From Bacteroidales bacterium (GTDB lineage Bacteria; Bacteroidota; Bacteroidia; Bacteroidales; B18-G4), in assembly GCA_018401355.1 (NCBI GenBank), contig JAGYLD010000001.1, positions 51,606 through 115,605 of the forward strand: 64,000 nucleotides of DNA. The letters are read 5' to 3'. Both the position numbers and the translations under genes were made by a program. Below are positions 18,370 through 29,222 of this stretch, piece after piece. The notes beneath the pieces are model-generated. The model made no database searches and was not told where the DNA came from. It worked only from the letters and a program-made list of their open reading frames with translations. How positions within the stretch are numbered: position 1 is the first letter of the stretch; the number at the start of each line of letters is the position of its first letter.

Positions 18370-20634
18370 TTATGCATTCTGCTTCCTGATCATATTCAGG
18401 GCACTTCCGGATTCAAACCACTTAATCTGGTTTTCATTATAGGAATGATTTACCAGGAATTCATCCTTTGATCCGTCATTGTGAGTTAATACAACCTTAA
18501 GTGGCTTATCGGCAGCAAACTCATCTAACCCCAGGATATCTACCAGGTCATCTTCTTGGATTTTATCATAATCACCTGGATCAGAAAACGTTATGGCCAG
18601 CATTCCCTGCTTTTTCAGATTTGTCTCATGGATCCTTGCAAATGATCGCACTAAAACAGCTTTAACGCCCATAAACCTTGGTTCCATGGCAGCATGCTCA
18701 CGGGAAGAACCCTCTCCATAATTCTCATCACCAATTATTATTGTGCTGATTTTGTTCTTTTTATATTCTTTTGCTGTTTCAGGAACAGTATCATATTCAC
18801 CGGTTAAAGTGTTCTTAACCTCGTTAGTTTTGCCGTTAAAATCATTTACAGCTCCTATCAACAGATTATTAGAGATATTTTCCAGGTGCCCCCGGTATCT
18901 CAACCAGGGTCCTGCCATACTGATATGATCTGTTGTACATTTTCCACGTGCCTTAATCAGGATTCTCAATCCTGTAAAATCTTTACCATCCCAGGGCTTA
19001 AAAGGAGAAAGGATCTGTAGCCTGTCTGAATCTGGTTTCACCTCTACCTTAATTTTACTTCCATCTTCGGCAGGAGCCATATAACCATTGTTTTCAACTT
19101 CAAAACCTTTTACAGGAAACTCTATGCCCATTGGCTCATCAAGTTTTACTTTTTCTCCATTTTTATTTATGAGTTTATCTGTTAAAGGATTAAAGTCTAG
19201 CGTCCCTGCTATGGCAAATGCAGTAACGATCTCCGGAGATGCAACAAATCCATGGGTATTGGGATTACCATCATTACGTTTTGCAAAATTCCTGTTGAAA
19301 GAAGTCATAATGGAATTCTTCATCTCCTTATCAGCATTATGTCTTGCCCATTGCCCGATACACGGCCCGCATGCATTTGCCAGAACGACTCCCCCAATAT
19401 CTTCAAAAACATTCAGGTATCCATCTCTACGAACCGTATAGCTTACCTGTTCAGAACCAGGAGTGACTGTATATTCTGATTTTACCTTAAGGTTTTTATC
19501 GAGGGCCTGTTTTGCAATGGATGCAGCCCTGGTTATGTCTTCATACGATGAGTTGGTGCATGATCCTATCAAACCAACTTCCAGTTCCAAAGGCCAGCCA
19601 TTCTCTTTTGCTTTCGCACCAAACTCAGAAACTGGTGTAGCAAGATCAGGAGTAAATGGACCGTTGATGTGTGGTTCAAGCTCAGATAAATTAATCTCGA
19701 TAACTTCATCGAAATATTTTTCCGGCGCCTGGTATACTTGGCTATCTGCCGTCAGGAAAGAGGCAACTTTATCAGCTTCCGCAGCCACATCTTTACGATC
19801 AGTTGCCATTAGATATTCCCGCATTTTTGAATCATAACCAAAAATAGAAGTGGTTGCACCTATCTCGGCACCCATATTACATATGGTTCCTTTTCCTGTA
19901 CATGAGATGCTTTCAGCTCCAGGACCAAAATACTCCAGGATGGCTCCGGTACCGCCCTTCACTGTAAGGATACCAGCCACTTTGAGTATTACATCTTTGG
20001 CAGCAGTCCAACCACTGAGGCGTCCTGTCAACTTGACACCAATTAGCCTCGGCCACCTCAATTCCCAAGGCATCCCCGCCATAACATCCACAGCATCTGC
20101 ACCACCAACGCCAATGGCAATCATCCCAAGTCCACCAGCATTGACGGTATGTGAATCGGTACCAATCATCATCCCTCCTGGGAAAGCATAATTCTCAAGA
20201 ACTACCTGATGAATAATGCCTGCTCCGGGTTCCCAGAAACCAATGCCATACTTGTTAGACACAGAAGCAAGAAAATCAAATACTTCCCTGTTGTTGTCCA
20301 TTGCCCTGGCAAGGTCTTCCTTTGCACCGGTCTTTGCCTGGATAAGATGGTCACAATGCACCGTTGAAGGTACCGCAACCTTATCTTTTCCAGCCATCAT
20401 AAACTGCAATAAAGCCATTTGGGCAGTTGCGTCCTGCATAGCCACGCGATCAGGCTTAAAGTCAACATAAGACCTGCCTCTTATAAACGACTCTTTTACT
20501 TTTCCCTGATCAAGATGAGAATAGAGAATTTTTTCCGTTAATGTCAGTGGACGTCCTACAATCTTTTTGGTTGCATCAATTCTTTCAGACATAGATGCAT
20601 ATACATTACGGATCATTTCAATGTCAAATGCCAT
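18370..20634 (-). CDS. Aconitate hydratase
   Basis: [60 protein letters not shown]. Start set at MAFDIEM. Confidence 0.95.
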   Translation of the reverse strand: MAFDIEMIRNVYASMSERIDATKKIVGRPLTLTEKILYSHLDQGKVKESFIRGRSYVDFKPDRVAMQDATAQMALLQFMMAGKDKVAVPSTVHCDHLIQAKTGAKEDLARAMDNNREVFDFLASVSNKYGIGFWEPGAGIIHQVVLENYAFPGGMMIGTDSHTVNAGGLGMIAIGVGGADAVDVMAGMPWELRWPRLIGVKLTGRLSGWTAAKDVILKVAGILTVKGGTGAILEYFGPGAESISCTGKGTICNMGAEIGATTSIFGYDSKMREYLMATDRKDVAAEADKVASFLTADSQVYQAPEKYFDEVIEINLSELEPHINGPFTPDLATPVSEFGAKAKENGWPLELEVGLIGSCTNSSYEDITRAASIAKQALDKNLKVKSEYTVTPGSEQVSYTVRRDGYLNVFEDIGGVVLANACGPCIGQWARHNADKEMKNSIMTSFNRNFAKRNDGNPNTHGFVASPEIVTAFAIAGTLDFNPLTDKLINKNGEKVKLDEPMGIEFPVKGFEVENNGYMAPAEDGSKIKVEVKPDSDRLQILSPFKPWDGKDFTGLRILIKARGKCTTDHISMAGPWLRYRGHLENISNNLLIGAVNDFNGKTNEVKNTLTGEYDTVPETAKEYKKNKISTIIIGDENYGEGSSREHAAMEPRFMGVKAVLVRSFARIHETNLKKQGMLAITFSDPGDYDKIQEDDLVDILGLDEFAADKPLKVVLTHNDGSKDEFLVNHSYNENQIKWFESGSALNMIRKQNA

Positions 20635-20727
20635 ATTGGAATTTTTTTGGTTAATTATTATGGTATCCTTCAATAAAAATACAGGTCACGATTATGACAA
20701 ATAAAACTGTGTTTTGTTTAAAGTGAG

Positions 20728-22374
20728 CTATTTTTTGGGACTGGGTTTCCAGTCAGCATAGTGATCTGAAACCACAAAAGTTTTTGGTTCGGTTGTGAAA
20801 TGCGCATTGGAATTATATGTCCAACCAAGAAACTCAGAGCCTCCTGCATTTTCAGTGGTGATTAAAAAGCGATTATCGAGATGGCCGAAATAATTGGCCT
20901 GGTCCCTTGGCCAGGCATGATCTCCTCCACTGGGATCCACAGGAACCCATCCATAATTTGGCAGGTATACTTCTGCCCATCTATGGAAAACATCATCCAT
21001 GCTATGATCATCACCTCTTACAACTACAGATCCAACATACCTGGCAGGTAAGCCTGCAGCACGGCACATTGAAATAAATACAAAAGTATACTCCGAACAA
21101 GATCCATTACCTCTTTCAAGAACTGTAGGAGCAGTATTCCATCCTCCTACCATCTCATAATACATGTTTTCGATCAAATGCTGATAAATGTTTCTGGCAA
21201 TCCAGTAAGGGTTCGATTCATCTCCCAGACAGGCTTTCAAAGCAACCTGAATAACCTGATGATCAAGCTGGTATTTCTCATCATTTAATAGATATTTGTC
21301 TTTTATATCCTGTGGAATATCAGATAAACTTCCAACCTGATCAGGAAAAATAAAATACCTTATCTCATAAATACTTGCATTGGTAATCATATCGCCCTCC
21401 CTGGTTTCTCCGGCTTTTACATCTTTAAAATTGAAGTGGGCACATTCCTGTCCCGAAGCATCCGTTAAAACATCAGTAAATTCATTGCTGTGCTTAATAT
21501 CATTGATTAACTGACTGCTTCGATTTTGTGGAATGGCCAGGTAAATATCCGCGGTAAGTATTTTTCCCGGGCCAAAATTTGTAATTTCATGTGTATAATT
21601 CACAACAGCATTGCGCTCATTATAGCGACGGAAAAGGTCATTATCTCTGATTGATAATTGAAAAACCTGGTCTTTTTCCGTATCCACTGCCCATAAATAG
21701 TTTCCATCAAAGCAAAGACCCAGTGTAAATTTCCCCGGGGCATTGGTAATAATAAGCACAGTACCGTTTTCCGGCTCAACCATGTATATTTCATCACGAA
21801 TCCGGTCGGACACCCATAAATAGTTTCCATCAAATGTGAGACCACGCGGGTCAGATGATGGGGATTTAAATTCCATGATGGTGGTACCATCATCGGCATC
21901 AAATTGTATGATCTTATCAGCTCTGTTATCGGCACACCAAAGATATTTACCATCCCATGCCAAACCCCGTGGATCAGGAGAAGGTGCCTGGATGGTATGA
22001 AGAATATAACCATTGGAAGGATCTAACTTATATATTACCCCCTGATAGTTTTCAGATAATGGCAATCCTCCTTTTATATCCGCTGCCCACAGATACTTTC
22101 CATCCCACGTAAGACCTGTAGGCCAGTAACCCGGAGTTGGGATACTTCGAACAACCTTGCCACTTCCCGGATCAATGCAAAATATTTTTTTTTCCTTCCT
22201 GTCGGACAGCCAAATATGCTCACCATCAAAAGTCATTCCCGTCGGATACATGCCTGGTATATCCAGTGATTTTATTTTTTCCCCGGTGTAAGCACTGGAT
22301 CGTTCCGGGATAAGGATAATGGATGTTGCAATCACAACCAATATCCCAAGAAAAATTCTTGTGGAATAATTCAT
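20728..22374 (-). CDS. Secreted beta-propeller plus transglutaminase-like cysteine protease domain protein
   Basis: Repeated units with GLTxDGxYLWxxDxxxxxIxxxDPxxG, then GNGSCSEYTFVFISMCRAAGLPARYV...HRWAEVYLPNYGWVPVDPSGGD. Confidence 0.88.
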   Translation of the reverse strand: MNYSTRIFLGILVVIATSIILIPERSSAYTGEKIKSLDIPGMYPTGMTFDGEHIWLSDRKEKKIFCIDPGSGKVVRSIPTPGYWPTGLTWDGKYLWAADIKGGLPLSENYQGVIYKLDPSNGYILHTIQAPSPDPRGLAWDGKYLWCADNRADKIIQFDADDGTTIMEFKSPSSDPRGLTFDGNYLWVSDRIRDEIYMVEPENGTVLIITNAPGKFTLGLCFDGNYLWAVDTEKDQVFQLSIRDNDLFRRYNERNAVVNYTHEITNFGPGKILTADIYLAIPQNRSSQLINDIKHSNEFTDVLTDASGQECAHFNFKDVKAGETREGDMITNASIYEIRYFIFPDQVGSLSDIPQDIKDKYLLNDEKYQLDHQVIQVALKACLGDESNPYWIARNIYQHLIENMYYEMVGGWNTAPTVLERGNGSCSEYTFVFISMCRAAGLPARYVGSVVVRGDDHSMDDVFHRWAEVYLPNYGWVPVDPSGGDHAWPRDQANYFGHLDNRFLITTENAGGSEFLGWTYNSNAHFTTEPKTFVVSDHYADWKPSPKK

Positions 22375-22394
22375 GATTTAAGTGTTTTAATTGA

Positions 22395-23360
22395 TTAACT
22401 CTCCAGCAAACCCCTGCCGGTTTTTTTGATCTTATTTTCGGAGCGGTATTCTTCAACAAGCTTGTCAAGAATACCATTTATGAAGATTTTACTTTTACCG
22501 GAGCTATAATATTTTGAAATATCAATATACTCATTCATACTAACTTTAACGGGAATAGAAGGGAACTCTGTCAACTCAACGAGTGCCATATTTATCAATA
22601 AAATATCCATGATCGCGATCCTGTCAATTTCCCAGTTTTTAGCCCGTTCTGCTATCAGCCCGCGATTATCGTCATATTGAAGTATACTTTTCCTGAACAA
22701 TTCTAACATATAATGTCTGTCTTCCAACTCTCCATTTCGGGCTTCTTTGTATACAGTAGGAAACGGATGGTGCTCCGTCCAGCTTTCTTCATAAGCTTTC
22801 AGAGTCTTTATCACCATCATATTGGCAGTGAAGTAGTCTTCAAAAGACCAGAAGATCGTTTTATCCTCGTAATATTGCTCCAGGAATTCATAGGGTCCGA
22901 TGACCTTCTTAACTATTTTCAGTAAAACATCACGATCACCTTCATAACCTTGTGGCCTGCCTTCCATAAATTTTTTGTAAAATTTGTTTTCCCGTGTGAT
23001 ATTGAATAATTTACGTAGCAACTCCTGATCATCTCCCCAATTGATCTTAAATTTATTACAATACCTCTGGTAATCACGATTACCTGCAATTTGCCTTATT
23101 ATCCTGTTTTCAATAAAACTAGTGTTTGGGTCAAGGTCTTCTTTGGTGGGATAGTACTTCTTTTTGCTTTCTTCCATTCTCCCGGCAGCGAAATCCACTA
23201 ATTCAACGAGCAGTGATAACTGCACAATGTATAATTCAAAAAGTTTATCAACACTTTTTAACAAATGCTTTTCACCAGCAACAATGTCACTGTTTCCTGA
23301 CTGAATAAAAGCATATAGCGCCTGAAGCACTTTGGTACGAAGATGCCGTCTGCTAAGCAT
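22395..23360 (-). CDS. nusB: Transcription antitermination factor NusB
   Basis: LSRRHLRTKVLQALYAF and IDRIAIMDILLINMALVELTEFPSIPVKVSMNEYIDISKYYSSGKSKIFINGILDK. Confidence 0.93.
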   Translation of the reverse strand: MLSRRHLRTKVLQALYAFIQSGNSDIVAGEKHLLKSVDKLFELYIVQLSLLVELVDFAAGRMEESKKKYYPTKEDLDPNTSFIENRIIRQIAGNRDYQRYCNKFKINWGDDQELLRKLFNITRENKFYKKFMEGRPQGYEGDRDVLLKIVKKVIGPYEFLEQYYEDKTIFWSFEDYFTANMMVIKTLKAYEESWTEHHPFPTVYKEARNGELEDRHYMLELFRKSILQYDDNRGLIAERAKNWEIDRIAIMDILLINMALVELTEFPSIPVKVSMNEYIDISKYYSSGKSKIFINGILDKLVEEYRSENKIKKTGRGLLES

Positions 23361-23559
23361 GAATATGAAATGAACCTAAATATGTAATCTGTTTTTGTTA
23401 AAGCAAATGTAAGGTAAAATAGTCATATTTTTAAATATATCTGAATTAAATTTTTGTTAAGAGAATAATAACAATGGAATATTTTCTTATTAGCGGTACC
23501 AATACTATAACAGAACCACTTAACATTAATTACTATTATTTCGTAACTTCGTAATAGCT

Positions 23560-25488
23560 ATGATCAATGAAATCAGGAGAATACTGCTGAAATATTGGGG
23601 GTACCATTCTTTCAGGCCCCTTCAGGAAGATATTATCTTGTCGGTACTGGAAGGGAAAGATACTTTGGCACTTTTACCTACAGGTGGGGGAAAATCTATT
23701 TGTTTCCAGGTTCCAGCCTTAAGGAATGAAGGCATATGTATAGTGGTAACACCGCTTATTGCTTTGATGAAAGATCAGGTAAACAATTTGAAGAATAAAC
23801 AAATCAAAGCGGCAGCCATATACTCGGGTATGCATCAGCGTGAAATCGATATCGTACTTGACAATGCAACCTATGGGGACTTAAAATTCCTGTATATTTC
23901 ACCGGAAAGGCTGGAATCGGAAATGTTCCGGGAAAGACTGGAACAAATGAGTGTTTCACTTATAGCTGTGGATGAAGCTCATTGCATATCACAGTGGGGA
24001 TATGATTTCCGTCCCCCATACCTTAAAATTGCTGAAGCCCGTCAGCTGATTCCAGGTGTACCGATACTTGCGCTTACTGCTACTGCCACTCCCGTGGTGG
24101 TGGATGACATACAGGAGAAGCTGGAATTTCAGAAAAAGAATGTTTTTCAAAAAAGTTTTTCCAGGAATAACCTGGCATACATTGTGCACAAAAGTGAAGA
24201 TAAGTTCGGACAAATGCTGAGGATGATCAACAAAAATCCCGGAACAGGAATTATCTATGTAAGAAACCGTAGAAGAACCAAAGAGGTTGCCGATTTCCTT
24301 ACCAAACAAAATATTAAAGCTGATTTTTACCATGCCGGCCTGGATCCAAAAACAAGGGAACGAAAACAAGATGAATGGGTCCATGAGAAGATCAAGGTCA
24401 TGGTATCTACCAATGCTTTTGGAATGGGGATAGACAAACCCAATGTCAGGTTTGTAGTTCACCTGGATCTCCCGGACAGTTTAGAGGCATATTTTCAGGA
24501 AGCAGGACGTGCCGGAAGGGATGAAAAAGAATCTTTTGCTCTTTTGCTGTTTGATGATTCAGATATTGGAAACTCCCGAAGAAACTTTGAGAACAGTTAC
24601 CCGCCCAGGGAGACCATTAAAGCAGTCTATCAGGCAATAGGAAACTATTACCAACTGGCAGAGGGAAGTGGAAAAGACTTAAGTTTTGACTTTGACCTGC
24701 ATGAATTATGCGAAACATACAGATTTTCTCCCGTGATCGTTTACAGCTCTTTAAAATTCCTTGAAAAAGAAGGATACATTCTGATGAACGAATCTTTTTA
24801 CTCTCCTTCCAAGCTTTTCATACCAATAAATCATGAGGACCTCTACCGGTTCCAGGTTGAAAACCCGAAGTTTGACCCCTTCATCAAACTACTCCTGCGA
24901 TTATATTCGGGATTATTTAATGATTTTGTCAAAATAAATGAAAATGAAATTGCTATCAAAGGTGATATTAAAAAAGAATTGGCACTTAAATATCTATTCA
25001 CGTTGAGCAAATTCGGTGTAATCAATTATCTGCAGGCAAAATCAAAACCGCAAATCGTATTTTTAAAAGAGAGACTTGATGTTAAAAACCTTCTGCTTTC
25101 GAGCACAAATTATGAGGAACGGAAAGCTGAAGCAAGCAGAAGAATGGAAAGCGTCATAAACTATGCCTCTGAATCAAATCAATGCCGTAGCCAGATCTTG
25201 CTTAATTATTTCGGAGAAAAAAACAGCAACAGATGCGGTAAATGCGATGTCTGCCTGAAACGAAATAAACTAAAAATAAACGACCTGGAATTTGATAAGA
25301 TTTCTAATGAAATAAGCAAGATGATCAGGAAGTCAGCTTTGACCTTGCAGGAGATTGTTTTTGACATGGACGGCTTCCAGGAAGAAAAAGTCATTGAAGT
25401 GATAAGATGGCTGGAAGAAGGAGGGCAGATAATTAAAAATTCCGACCAACAGTATGAATGGAGAAAACAATTTCGCTTATTCATATAA
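23560..25488 (+). CDS. recQ: ATP-dependent DNA helicase RecQ
   Basis: LALLPTGGGKSICFQVPAL, VDEAHCISQWGYDFRPPYLK, QEAGRAGRDEKES, Zn-binding YFGEKNSNRCGKCDVC. Confidence 0.96.
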   Translation: MINEIRRILLKYWGYHSFRPLQEDIILSVLEGKDTLALLPTGGGKSICFQVPALRNEGICIVVTPLIALMKDQVNNLKNKQIKAAAIYSGMHQREIDIVLDNATYGDLKFLYISPERLESEMFRERLEQMSVSLIAVDEAHCISQWGYDFRPPYLKIAEARQLIPGVPILALTATATPVVVDDIQEKLEFQKKNVFQKSFSRNNLAYIVHKSEDKFGQMLRMINKNPGTGIIYVRNRRRTKEVADFLTKQNIKADFYHAGLDPKTRERKQDEWVHEKIKVMVSTNAFGMGIDKPNVRFVVHLDLPDSLEAYFQEAGRAGRDEKESFALLLFDDSDIGNSRRNFENSYPPRETIKAVYQAIGNYYQLAEGSGKDLSFDFDLHELCETYRFSPVIVYSSLKFLEKEGYILMNESFYSPSKLFIPINHEDLYRFQVENPKFDPFIKLLLRLYSGLFNDFVKINENEIAIKGDIKKELALKYLFTLSKFGVINYLQAKSKPQIVFLKERLDVKNLLLSSTNYEERKAEASRRMESVINYASESNQCRSQILLNYFGEKNSNRCGKCDVCLKRNKLKINDLEFDKISNEISKMIRKSALTLQEIVFDMDGFQEEKVIEVIRWLEEGGQIIKNSDQQYEWRKQFRLFI

Positions 25489-25517
25489 ACCACATCAGGA
25501 AAATTTAATCATAAAAC

Positions 25518-26108
25518 ATGAAACTGGACAAGAGGTTTTATCTGAGGGATGATGTTGTAGAAATTGCTTGTGATTTACTTGGTAAAACCCTCATTACCAA
25601 TTACAATGGCCAGCTTACTTCCGGTTTAATAACTGAAACCGAAGCATATGCTGGTAAGGGGGATAAGGCTTCACATGCCTACGGTGGCAGAAAAACAAAA
25701 AGAACAGAGATCATGTTCAGGCAGGGAGGGATAGCTTATATTTATTTATGTTATGGCATTCATTCATTATTCAACATTGTGACCAATAAAGAAAACATCC
25801 CTCACGCTATTCTTATTCGCGGAATACTACCTGTTGATGGCAAGGATATCATGATGAAAAGAACCAGAAAAGCAACCATTGATAAAAATTTTGGCGTTGG
25901 GCCAGGCAAGGTAAGCAAAGCCCTGGGCATACATTTTTCAGATTCGGGAAGAGACTTGACAGGAGAAAGGATCTGGGTAGAAGACAGGGGAATAATTATA
26001 GAAAATAACAGCATTTTAATCACCTCAAGAATTGGCATTGACTACGCAGAAGAGGATGCAAAACTACCATATAGGTTTGTGATCAAAGACCCGGAACGGT
26101 ACATCTAA
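25518..26108 (+). CDS. 3-methyladenine DNA glycosylase (AAG/MPG family)
   Basis: GLITETEAYAGKGDKASHAYGGRKTKRTEIMFRQGGIAYIYLCYGIHSLFNIVT. Confidence 0.96.
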   Translation: MKLDKRFYLRDDVVEIACDLLGKTLITNYNGQLTSGLITETEAYAGKGDKASHAYGGRKTKRTEIMFRQGGIAYIYLCYGIHSLFNIVTNKENIPHAILIRGILPVDGKDIMMKRTRKATIDKNFGVGPGKVSKALGIHFSDSGRDLTGERIWVEDRGIIIENNSILITSRIGIDYAEEDAKLPYRFVIKDPERYI

Positions 26109-26144
26109 AAAAAAAAGCCCTTGAAGGGCTTTTTTTATTTTTTA
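26108..26144. terminator. Bidirectional Rho-independent terminator between aag-like and hup genes
   Basis: A-tract + AGCCC-TTGAA-GGGCT hairpin (26116-26130) + T-tract, between convergent genes. Confidence 0.9.
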
Positions 26145-26152
26145 TCCATGGT

Positions 26153-26425
26153 TTATTTTACCATGTTTGAAAGTTCGTTTCCAGGTTTGAATTTAACGAC
26201 TTTCTTGGCAGCGATTTTGATTTCAGCGCCTGTTTGCGGGTTTCTTCCTTTTCTTGATGCCCTGGTGGCAGTTGAGAAAGAACCGAATCCAACAAGAGCT
26301 ACCCTATCGCCTTTCTTCAGAGCTTTTGAAGTTGTGTCGACAAATGCTTCAAGTGCCCTTTTGGCATCAGCTTTGGTCATGCCGGTATTGGCTGCCATCG
26401 CATCAATTAATTCTGCTTTATTCAT
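26153..26425 (-). CDS. hup: HU family DNA-binding protein
   Basis: MNKAELIDAMAANTGMTKADAKRALEAFVDTTSKALKKGDRVALVGFGSF...RKGRNPQTG. Confidence 0.98.
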   Translation of the reverse strand: MNKAELIDAMAANTGMTKADAKRALEAFVDTTSKALKKGDRVALVGFGSFSTATRASRKGRNPQTGAEIKIAAKKVVKFKPGNELSNMVK

Positions 26426-26614
26426 AGCTCAAAAAATTTTTGGTTAATAAAATGATAAAGAATATCTAAAACCTCTACAAATATAGTCGTTTAGAGACAA
26501 AAGTCAAGTCTAAATACCCTGAAACCCCTGTAAATGTTAATAAAACGGCATTTTTGTTAATAACTTAGGGCCAAAACCTGCTATTTCAGGCCATTTCAAG
26601 CAATTTTTCAAATA

Positions 26615-27583
26615 TCATCCTGCGAATATATCAAGGGGAAAACGAAACCCCTTTAAGAATTCCTTGATTTGCATTTTTCTTTTTCCAGCCAGTTGAACTT
26701 CTTCCAGGTCAAGCCACCCGTTAAGTGCAAAAATTCTGAAATAGGTTGCTCCATCGGTTTGGATCATTCCTGGTTGGTTCATATGGGATTTAACTGTAAA
26801 ATCGGCCTCGAAGATCTTTAAAAGAGTATTAAAGCCATTTGGATTTTTAAGTTCAGTAAATGCTCCGGGAACAGGACTGAGGCCTCTTATTCTATTAAAG
26901 ATTTCATTGGCCGGAACATCCCATTTAATGCGACAGTCTTCTTTACTAATTTTGGGGGCAGGTTTCAGGTCCTTATCCTCTGATAAAAAATATTTTTGTG
27001 AGGAAATGGCCAAATCACCCTTCTCTATTGCTTTTACAGTTTGAAGGACAAGTATTGCACCGGCTTTTTTCATCCTGTCGTGAAGCTCTCCCAGAGTTTC
27101 ATAGGTTCCAATGTCCATTTTTTCCCTTAAAATAATATCTCCGGTATCAATATTTTCATTAAGAAAAAATGTTGTTAAACCTGTCTCATTTTCACCATTT
27201 ATGATTGCCCAGTTCATAGGAGCTGCACCACGATATTGGGGAAGTAAGGAAGCATGAAGATTAAATGTCCCCTTTGGTGGCAATATCCATACCTCCCTGG
27301 GCAGCATCCTGAAAGCAACCACTACCTGCAGGTCAGGTTTCAACATTTGAAGTTCTTTAATAAAAGCAGGGGCTTTGAGCTTTTCAGGCTGCAATACAGG
27401 TATATTATGCTCCAGTGCATAGGACTTAACTGCAGATGCCCGTAGTTTCCTTCCCCTCCCTGCTGGTTTGTCCGGGGCTGTTACCACAGCAGCAATTTGA
27501 TAGCCCTCCTTGTACAAAATATCCAATGCATCAACCGCAAACTCCGGCGTACCCATAAAAACTATACGAAAAGCCTTTTTCAT
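26615..27583 (-). CDS. fmt: Methionyl-tRNA formyltransferase
   Basis: RIVFMGTPEFAV, TAPDKPAGRGRKL, NLHASLLPQYRGAAPMNWAIINGE. Confidence 0.97.
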   Translation of the reverse strand: MKKAFRIVFMGTPEFAVDALDILYKEGYQIAAVVTAPDKPAGRGRKLRASAVKSYALEHNIPVLQPEKLKAPAFIKELQMLKPDLQVVVAFRMLPREVWILPPKGTFNLHASLLPQYRGAAPMNWAIINGENETGLTTFFLNENIDTGDIILREKMDIGTYETLGELHDRMKKAGAILVLQTVKAIEKGDLAISSQKYFLSEDKDLKPAPKISKEDCRIKWDVPANEIFNRIRGLSPVPGAFTELKNPNGFNTLLKIFEADFTVKSHMNQPGMIQTDGATYFRIFALNGWLDLEEVQLAGKRKMQIKEFLKGFRFPLDIFAG

Positions 27584-27638
27584 GGAAGGTTTTTTTTGAT
27601 AAAATCAGGAAATAGCTTTGATACAAGATATTGTGCCG

Positions 27639-28334
27639 TTAGTCGTTTTTCTCATCTAAAACCTCAGCCCTGGCTTTGTATTTCTCAATTTCCCTGGCCT
27701 CATTGCTTCTTGGGTAATCCTTGTAAATCTTTTCATAAAGCTTGGCAGCTTCATCATAATCTTCCAGGATCTCATATGTCCATCCGGCTTTTAACAAAAA
27801 CAAAGGTGTAGTAAAAGCATTTTTATTATAGTTGGCAGCCTTAAGGTAATAATCAACCGCTTCATCAGGATCATCAAGCTCCAGGAAAGCATCGGCAAGT
27901 GCTCCCAAGGCCATGGCACCTATAATCTGATCATCTTTATCAAAAGATTTAAGGTAATCAATGGCGTCTTCGTATTGTCCAAGTTTCAGGAAAGAAATTC
28001 CAGCATAGTATTTGGCAAGGTTTCCGGCTTTGGAAACACCATAATCATCAATGATATCAAGAAAACCCAAATTATTTCCATCCCCATATAACGCCCTGTT
28101 CAGGGAATCAATTTCAAAATACCTTTCTGCAACGAACATTTGTGACTGAGCCTCTGATTCCATTGGTGCCACATATAACTTTTTATAACCATAAAAACCT
28201 AAAACAACGATCACAATAACAGCAACAACGATGATTAATGTCAACTGATGCTTTTCAATAAATTGTTCGGTTTTACTTAACGCTTCTTCAACTGCTACCA
28301 GCCTGTCATCGGATTGATCTTTCTTCTTGGCCAT
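27639..28334 (-). CDS. Membrane-anchored tetratricopeptide repeat protein
   Basis: One TM (LTLIIVVAVIVIVVLGFYGY), then TPR-like repeats. Confidence 0.85.
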   Translation of the reverse strand: MAKKKDQSDDRLVAVEEALSKTEQFIEKHQLTLIIVVAVIVIVVLGFYGYKKLYVAPMESEAQSQMFVAERYFEIDSLNRALYGDGNNLGFLDIIDDYGVSKAGNLAKYYAGISFLKLGQYEDAIDYLKSFDKDDQIIGAMALGALADAFLELDDPDEAVDYYLKAANYNKNAFTTPLFLLKAGWTYEILEDYDEAAKLYEKIYKDYPRSNEAREIEKYKARAEVLDEKND

Positions 28335-28475
28335 ATCTAATATTTTTTTAGTGGTGCAAAAGTAATCTTTTTTTCAAATAATATATAACCACATGAACTA
28401 AATTCATAATTGCATGGAAATTACCAACAAACATATTAAAAATTCTTAATTTTAAACACCAAATTCTGATGGGTT

Positions 28476-29168
28476 ATGAAAAACGACCTCATATACAAGA
28501 AGGCTCTATACAAATACCTCTCTCAACACCTAACATCCAATAAGTTAAAAAAATTCCGGGAAATCATTCAATACAGAACAAAGCATGTAACTGTCATCCT
28601 GGAAAACATTTACCAATCACACAATGCAAGCGCAGTGCTCAGATCATGCGATTGTTTTGGAATCCTGGATGTTCACATAATAGAAAACGGTTATTCCTTT
28701 CAGGTAAGCAAGGACATCGCACTGGGTTCCAACAAATGGCTTAACCTGCATCATTACCGGGAGAAAGATAATAATACCCTTTCATGTTTCAAAAAACTTA
28801 AGGATGATGGGTACAGGATCATCGCAACAACCCCACATACAAATGATTGCCTATTGCAGGACCTTCCTATTTATGATAAGATGGCATTTGTTTTCGGAAC
28901 AGAACTGGAAGGATTGTCAAAAGAGGCTTTGGATCATTCCGATGAATTTGTCAGAATCCCCATGTTTGGATTTACGGAAAGTTACAACATTTCCGTATCA
29001 GCGGCCATATTATTATATGACATAATCTCACGGTTGCATTCGTCAGTTATTGATTGGCAAATCAGCAAAGAAGATGAGATAGAAACACTGATCTCCTGGG
29101 CCAGGAATGTGTTAAAAAAGCCGGAATTACTTGAACAGAAATTCCTGAATTGCTGGCTGGAGCAATGA
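28476..29168 (+). CDS. TrmH/SpoU family RNA 2'-O-methyltransferase
   Basis: ENIYQSHNASAVLRSCDCFGI, FVFGTELEGLSKEALDHSD, IPMFGFTESYNISVSAAILLYD. Confidence 0.94.
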   Translation: MKNDLIYKKALYKYLSQHLTSNKLKKFREIIQYRTKHVTVILENIYQSHNASAVLRSCDCFGILDVHIIENGYSFQVSKDIALGSNKWLNLHHYREKDNNTLSCFKKLKDDGYRIIATTPHTNDCLLQDLPIYDKMAFVFGTELEGLSKEALDHSDEFVRIPMFGFTESYNISVSAAILLYDIISRLHSSVIDWQISKEDEIETLISWARNVLKKPELLEQKFLNCWLEQ

Positions 29169-29182
29169 TTTTAATTTTTTGT

Positions 29183-29190
29183 TAACTTTG
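29183..29190 (+). promoter_or_regulatory. Bacteroidetes-type -7 element TAACTTTG upstream of the THX-like gene
   Basis: Matches TAnnTTTG, 33 bp before the start at 29223. No convincing -33 element identified. Confidence 0.4.
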
Positions 29191-29222
29191 TCATTTAATA
29201 TCAACCTTAAATATTTAATCTT

